NCBI RefSeq assembly: GCF_031755915.1
Contig: NC_083389.1
Span: forward strand, 19,321,501 to 19,385,500
DNA length: 64,000 bases
Direction: 5' to 3'
Source of the DNA: Ziziphus jujuba
Lineage: Eukaryota > Streptophyta > Magnoliopsida > Rosales > Rhamnaceae
This document shows positions 58,589 to 64,000 of this stretch, one piece after another (position 1 is the first letter of the stretch; each line of letters begins with the position of its first letter). The notes beneath the pieces are model-generated. The model was not told the DNA's origin, made no database searches, and saw nothing but the letters and a program-made list of their open reading frames with translations. The position numbers and the translations under genes are program-made.

Positions 58589-61417
58589 CACAAACTACAA
58601 ATTGGTTCCACAAATTGCAGTACTTAAAAAAAATAAATACAGTAATCCAGTGCAAAATAAATACAACAAGAGTGAAAGAAATATTACAACTGCAATAAAA
58701 GAATAACAGGGTACTGCCGAACTAAAACAGCGAGGAAGATCAAGTCCGCTCCGAGTGAACACCGACAACCTGGTACCTAGAGGAACGGAATTTAAGAGTG
58801 TGAGATGCTAATCATCTCAGTGAGCGACCCTACTACTATACCATATAATATCACAGTAATAAGTATAAATAATAATTATTTGGAAATAATATTTTCTCTC
58901 AAAACCCTTACAATTCTCTCAGTTGGAAAGGTTCCCCTTTTAAAACAATTTCACAAAACCCTTTATCCATATTCCCCGAAAACCAAGACATCAATTAAAT
59001 ACCAGAAGCGGTAACAATTATATTTTTAATTCCAATTCAGTTTCCAAACATTTTATTTTTAAAACACAGTTCTGAAAATCATTTGATGCACCCACTATAT
59101 ACCAGTGGCGCCAACAGTACCCAGCGTCCCAAGGTACCGCCAGACAGGAGGTTATAGAGAGAAACCGGCATACGGTCGCGTGGCGTCCCACAGCGCCGCT
59201 GCTAACCTGGTGTCCCGGCCAAAGGGGGGTGGCCGCCCTCTCCGATGGCATCCACAGGACACCCTCATAATATCAACCGCGCGCTACTCACACCCACCTG
59301 CGCGCTAATCACATCACCTGCGCGCTAATCACACCCACCTGCGCGCTAATCACAACCGTGTGCACACTAACCATATCACATATACCATATCACATAATCA
59401 GAACACCAGTACGTGCACGGTGCATCTAAAAATTATAAAATCCATAAATTTAAATCATAAAACAAATTTCACATTTTTCATAAGCATAGCGGGCATAATC
59501 CATCCGCTTGAACCGGGAAATTCTCCACAATTTCCTTATAATCCATACCATAAATTCCATGATTTTCAAATCCACCAACTTCCAAATCCATCAATTCAAA
59601 TATCCACATTTTCCCAATAGCATAAATAATTTCTCGAAATATCATAATCAAATCTCATAATATTCCATGGGCATATTTTATAAAAATTGAAATCACCAAT
59701 ATAACCAAATATTTTCTTTGAAATATTTGAAAATCAAATCATGCCCAATTTACCATTAAAACCACACCAATTTCAAAATCCTCAAAACCATAAAATAATT
59801 CCACATGGCATAAATTTGTAGAATTCGCATTTTCTTAAATCCAATAAATTCATAAATAATTCTACAATAAATCCAATAAATATTTGGCACATAGATATTA
59901 AATTCCAAATATTTAATTCACACATAATATATTCATCAATTAAATTCCCCAAAATTAATTTGAAGGTGGGTCACTCACCTGGAGCACGCAATTAACCCAT
60001 GATCCACTACGGGATCAATTCTACGACTCACCGGTGCTCCTAGAACAAAATTCACAGGCAGTCAAATAAATTAATATTTTATTCGGGTAAATAATACCCG
60101 GTACCCGGGGGGTCAAAACACAACGATAACTAAAATTTACGAATCATATACCGAATCGAAGCTCGAGTGATGCTAATCACAGATCCGGTCTTAATTTCCG
60201 ATGATCGTACCCGACGGGGTTTGAATTTTATCGGGAAGCTTTTCGGGTTTCGGCTCCGCAATTCTCCCAAACCGTCGCGAATTGGTGGAAACGGAAGTCG
60301 GATTTGGGTTCAGGAGGTCGAACACTGCGGACTGGAGCTGGCCGGAATTTTCGGGTACTCGCCGGAACAGTATTTTCCGGCGGGCCGCCACGTCACCGGC
60401 AACCGTCGCCGGAACAGTAATTTCCGACGGTGGCCGTTTGCTGTGAAATTTTGCAGATTTGTAGATCGTGAGGAGAGCAATCCAACGGGACCGACGGTGA
60501 GCAAAACGGAGGTCGGACGGCGGAGAAATCACCGTTTGAAGATTTTCGACCCCTCGCCGGAAAACGCTCCGATCCCGGCGCGTCGGTGGTCCGATGGCCG
60601 TGATTTTTGGTGGGTAGGCCGGACTTGAGGAGAGGATGCTGGGTGTATGGCGCGTGTACGGTTTATCGGCCGGAATAGTGCCGATTCGCGGTGGCCGGCG
60701 GTGGAGGGGGAAAAATCGCCGCCAAACTTCGGACGTCCGATCCGGGCGCGTCCGGCGGCCGTTCGCCGTGAAATTTGGAGGTTTTGCCGGAAATGAGGTG
60801 GGCAATCTGGCTGGCCGGCGCGTGTACAGTAACTAGGCCGGAAAAACGTGAAAATGACCGGCGGCCGGCGGGTCCTCTCTCTCTCTTTCTCTCTCCTCTC
60901 TCTCTTTCTCTCTCTTCTCTCTCTTTCTCTCTCTTCCCCGAGAGTTTTTCAAAATTAAAACCCTGCGTGACACTGTTCATGCCACGTGGACCAATCAGAA
61001 ACTGACACGTGGCATTTCACTGTTCACGACCCAAAAACATTAAAATAATACGGTATCCGGTAAACTTCAAACGTCCATAACTTTTTAACCACATGTCCGA
61101 TTTAAGCGTGCCGCTAGTCTATGAACTCGTATCGACGAGTACTTTACAACCATACAAGAGTCAACTCACAATTACATCACAAGAAAAAGTCAACTCCCGG
61201 CACCTTTTAGACAGTTTACACTTCAACTTGTTTTGCCCATAACTTTCAAACCGTAGCTCCGTTTTCGACGTGCTACTAGTCTACGAACTCAGGGCGTCAT
61301 GCACTTCGCCACCGTACCCTAGTCAACTCAAAATTCTCACCGAGTCAAAAAGTCAACTTTTGACCCCCTTCGGTCAACGTGCACGGATTCCGGTGCGATT
61401 TGGGACGGGGTGTTACA
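58589..61417 (-). repeat. gypsy 3' LTR, inner part
   Basis: Continues the LTR begun at 55437; joined without one CACAA copy it is about 3.0 kb. It ends GGGGTGTTACA at 61417 next to the polypurine tract. CACGTG boxes lie at 60983-60988 and 61006-61011 with CCAAT between. It is nearly identical to 55613-58588 over long stretches. Confidence 0.94.
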
Positions 61418-61432
61418 GCCTTCCCCCCTTAC
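61418..61432 (-). other. polypurine tract of the rearranged gypsy
   Basis: Minus strand AAGGGGGGAAGGC just before the LTR start TGTAACACC. It fixes this LTR as the 3' LTR. Confidence 0.85.
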
Positions 61433-61464
61433 AAAAATTTCGTCCTCGAAATTTCCGCACGTCA

Positions 61465-62676
61465 CTAGAACAAACAAGGGTTCTGATCATGCACCTGCGC
61501 TTCGGGCTCCCATGTCGCTTCCTCGACTAAGTAGTTCCTTACCAACCAATCCATGCCCAACACTACTTCAAGTCCGGATAGATCCAACAGGATCAGGTCT
61601 GCTTCCATCACTTGATCTGTGAAATCGTCGGGCGTAGTCCTGGCTCCCTGCTGCGTCATAGCAAACACCCGGCCTTGACTTGTCTGCTGGGGTCTCCTTC
61701 CTCTACCTCGACTCGATCCTGCAGACGGCTGGACTGATCCCGAAGAAACTCCTACTGGCTGACTTCCCTGGGAACTCTGTCCTGGAAATATCCCCGTATG
61801 CTGTGTCCGTCGACCTGCTTCTAGCACACTGCCGCTACCATAAGGGCAATCCCTCCTTATGTGGCCTGGCTGCCCACACCGAAAGCATAAACCATCCATC
61901 TGACACTGCCCAGAATGATTCCCCCTACAAAGTGGACAAATCCGCGGAGAACCAATGCGTGACTGCTGATACGAGCTTGCATCCACAATGATCGAATGGC
62001 GAGCTGGCTGGGGCATGCGATAACTATCTCTCCTCTGGAATCTGCCTCGTGGGCTTAACCCATCACTGTCTGAGCCTGAGCTATGGCTCTTCTTAGCTGC
62101 CCCCTGTCGAGGTACTCCGCTATACGATCCTTCGAATGATCTGCGCCTCGAGGGTCTGTGTATCTCTTCCTGTCTCTCTAGCTCGAGCGCTGCATCCCTG
62201 GCGGACTGATAGGTGGGATGTACTGATCCGGAAAGGGTGTAGCCGATGCTCTCTTTCAATCCGTCTATGAACCTCACCTTCTTCGTGTGATCGTCGGGAA
62301 TCAGGTGCATGCAGAATTCTGATAGTTCTCGGAATCTCCTCTCGTACTCGGTCACTGTCATGTTCCCCTGTCGCAGTCCCTCGAACTCTCTCCTTCTCGC
62401 CTCACGGTACGCAGGAGGACAAAACTCTATCAATGGCAGTTGTTCATCCCAGCTACCACGAAAATGCATAATGCAAGACCTTAGCATGTCTTCTAATGTC
62501 TGGATTGTGCGCTCTGCTTGTCCATCAGATTGTGGGTGAAAAGCGGTGCTGTAGTTAAGTCTTGCTCCTAGTGCATCAGCCAACTTCCGCCATAGTCGTG
62601 AAGTAAAGCGCGGATCTCGATCGGAGACGATGGCTAACGGTACTCCATGAAGACTTACAATGCGTTGCACGAACAA
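61465..62676 (-). CDS. chimeric gypsy ORF: integrase core - gag - CCHC - protease piece - chromodomain tail (403 codons)
   Basis: One open frame joins parts that are normally far apart. Residues 1 to about 87 are the integrase core (VSDRDPRF, FHPQSDGQAERTIQTLEDML, DEQLPLIEF). The text then switches to gag (CPPAYREARRREF, YERRFRELSEF) and the CCHC knuckle CFRCGQPGHIRRDC near residues 265-280. In the protease, about 70 residues including the catalytic loop are missing (TTPDDF joined to TDQVMEAD, then VVLGMDWLVRN). The last about 22 residues (YLVEEATWEPEAQ...) resemble the end of a chromodomain. The frame begins with TTG directly after a TAG at 62677-62679, so no natural start is evident. It looks like the product of internal deletions that happened to stay in frame. 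Confidence 0.85.
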   Translation of the reverse strand: MFVQRIVSLHGVPLAIVSDRDPRFTSRLWRKLADALGARLNYSTAFHPQSDGQAERTIQTLEDMLRSCIMHFRGSWDEQLPLIEFCPPAYREARRREFEGLRQGNMTVTEYERRFRELSEFCMHLIPDDHTKKVRFIDGLKESIGYTLSGSVHPTYQSARDAALELERQEEIHRPSRRRSFEGSYSGVPRQGAAKKSHSSGSDSDGLSPRGRFQRRDSYRMPQPARHSIIVDASSYQQSRIGSPRICPLCRGNHSGQCQMDGLCFRCGQPGHIRRDCPYGSGSVLEAGRRTQHTGIFPGQSSQGSQPVGVSSGSVQPSAGSSRGRGRRPQQTSQGRVFAMTQQGARTTPDDFTDQVMEADLILLDLSGLEVVLGMDWLVRNYLVEEATWEPEAQVHDQNPCLF

Positions 62677-63358
62677 CTAAGCTAACTTCTCGGGTGAAAA
62701 ATGTTCTCGTACCGGTAGGAAGTGTGCCAACTTGGTGAGACGATCAATGATTACCCAAATGCCGTCGTACCTTCTAGGTGTGGAAGGAAGCTTGAATACG
62801 AAGTCCATATTGAGTTCTTCCCACTTCCACACGGGAATCGGTAAAGGTTGGAGTAGTCCCAAAGGCTTTTGTCTTTCTGCTTTCACTTGTTGACAAATCA
62901 AACACTTTGATACGAAGTCTGCCACTTCTCTCTTCATACCAATCCACCAATAATACTTAACAAGCGTCCGGTACATCTTGGTACTTCCCGGATGCATCGC
63001 ATACATCGAGCTGTGCGCCTCCTCCAAAATCTCCTTCTTGAGTCCTGGGATATCCGGAACGCAAAGTCGTCCTTTATACACGAGGGCTCCATCCCTCCTT
63101 ATGGAAAATTCCGGATCAAGACCTTCTTGTACCTTGCCCTTAATTGTCCTCAACTTAGGATCTTCCATTTGGGTCTCTACTATACGATCCACCAACACCG
63201 GTCATACCTGGAAGCTAGCCATGAGAACTCCTGAAGGATGCATATGCATTAACACCCCCATCTTCTTCAACTCCACCATGAGAGGTAGTTGGATGACTTG
63301 GATGTGAGCAAGGGATCCAGTAGCCTTCCTACTCAAAGCATCTGCCACTACATTCGCC
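62677..63358 (-). pseudogene. gypsy RNase H end, integrase zinc finger and core start
   Basis: The 173-codon frame 62677-63198 holds [19 protein letters not shown], the zinc finger (HSSMYAMHPGSTK..., CLICQQVK), and the core start [19 protein letters not shown]. It ends at TAG 62679-62677, where the left-hand gypsy has CAG. The frame upstream has a TGA near 63205 and continues into the RNase H-integrase linker. The match with positions 1-740 ends abruptly near 63358. Confidence 0.9.
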
Positions 63359-63359
63359 T

Positions 63360-63520
63360 AATAGTGACTTTAACTTCCCTCTTGTGCAACTTTCCTTCTC
63401 ATGCCCACTAATTAAGGATAGTCAAATTGGTCCACGAGAACACGATCTACAAGTCTTGGTCATAGTCGAACGCTAACCATAAGGTGCTTCTAAAGCATGC
63501 ATCCTTAAACCAACAACCAA
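63360..63520 (-). pseudogene. diverged gypsy pol remnant
   Basis: A minus-strand frame reads LMVSVRL, then PRLVDRVLVDQFDYP and MRRKVAQE. It is recognisably the RNase H-integrase linker of a related gypsy element, with several stops. It corresponds to the same protein region as 63160-63260 but is much more diverged, so it is a different copy. Confidence 0.6.
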
Positions 63521-64000
63521 CTCTCGTGACTCGATCAGCACTTTAAAAGGTTAGATTAGAACTTAAGTCTAATTTCCTCAAATACTAGTATCACCAAGTT
63601 AAGGTTGAGATTAATTCACTTGTCTTCGATTACCCTCCTAGTACTTACAATTATAAAGCCCCTGCTCCTCATTGATTAACCAATATTCTTAACCTCGACA
63701 AACATCAATCTTTCTTTTAACTAAATTCATCAAGGTCATGAATAAAATTCTCAACATCCAAATATCATTCTTGAAAACCCTAAGTTTCCCCCATTTCAAA
63801 TAAATTCCATGAATCCACACCTCAAGCAATAAAGAATTTAAATCCTAATTCTAGCATCACCACCAATACTATGAACAAATCACTAGATCCTTAACCCAAT
63901 AAAGTATTCCACACTTCTTAAATTCTAACTCCGTCCCAAAAATCATACTCCTTATCATTGTAAATTATCACCAACAATATCAACCACCTTGAATCGATGA
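63521..64000. other. no recognisable gene
   Basis: AT-rich; it could be further decayed gypsy sequence, but I see no supportable motif. Confidence 0.4.

Larger units (their letters stand above)
55437..63358 (-). mobile_element. rearranged gypsy element with nested 3' LTR
   Basis: Read on the minus strand: an integrase piece (63358-62677) running into an integrase-gag-protease-chromodomain chimera (62676-61465), a polypurine tract (61432-61418), and the 3' LTR (61417-58589 and 55612-55437), which is interrupted by another LTR. No 5' LTR remains; the element is cut at 63358 in the RNase H region. Its pol text is close to positions 1-740, so it is the same family as the left-hand gypsy. Confidence 0.88.

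Noticed and set aside
1..64000. Search for a defence system, biosynthetic cluster or other operon-like system
   Set aside because: All recognisable coding text belongs to transposable elements or YJU2-like pseudogenes. Nothing suggests a cooperating host gene set.

Overview
This is nuclear DNA from a flowering plant, most likely a eudicot. The evidence is AT-rich intergenic sequence with TA/TG microsatellites, LTR retrotransposons primed by initiator-Met tRNA, a CACTA (En/Spm) transposon and a Tourist-like MITE. I cannot name the species. I see no intact host gene, no rRNA or tRNA gene, no CRISPR array and no prokaryotic system. Almost everything recognisable is a transposable element, many of them inserted inside one another. 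The only recognisable host sequences are two broken, intron-free relatives of the YJU2/CWC16 splicing factor.

Layout. (1) 1-21888: a Ty3/gypsy element on the - strand, with gag-PR at 17136-18816, pol at 1-2036 running off the left edge, and its 5' LTR at 18958-21888. It is split between protease and reverse transcriptase by a 15.1-kb CACTA element (2037-17135, AAA target duplication) that carries decayed Transposase_24-like and TNP2-like genes. The gypsy element itself sits in the gag of an older - strand copia (21889 to about 23390). (2) 23.4-30.0 kb: AT-rich DNA with microsatellites, one unidentified decayed coding-like stretch (25.5-26.1 kb), YJU2-like pseudogene A (27.8-28.06 kb) and a TTA-flanked MITE (28654-28869). 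(3) 30.0-43.46 kb: YJU2-like pseudogene B, split by an old + strand copia (about 30225-43191). That copia is itself interrupted by two gypsy LTRs of opposite orientation (33201-36187, GTTAT duplication; 39346 to about 42430). (4) 45.0-54.18 kb: another old + strand copia, split by a young, almost intact - strand copia (47627-53811, CAAGA duplication, LTRs about 1% different). (5) 54.18-63.36 kb: gypsy LTR material. One LTR (58589-61417 plus 55437-55612) is interrupted by a second, solo LTR (55613-58588, CACAA duplication). It is followed by a rearranged gypsy interior in which integrase, gag, a protease piece and the chromodomain tail form one 403-codon frame. (6) 63.36-64.0 kb: a more diverged gypsy pol remnant.

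How the parts relate. Five copies of one gypsy LTR family (about 2.9-3.0 kb, TGTAACACC...GGTCCTGACA in sense) recur. They share a GC-rich sense ORF, a GA-rich tract, usually a pair of CACGTG boxes, a strong splice-donor-like site and a copy-number-variable GCGC-containing repeat. These are the least ordinary sequences here. The clean target-site duplications give a relative order of insertion. I found no convincing undescribed cellular system. The best leads are the chimeric gypsy ORF, the LTR architecture (possible leader intron) and the two YJU2-like copies.
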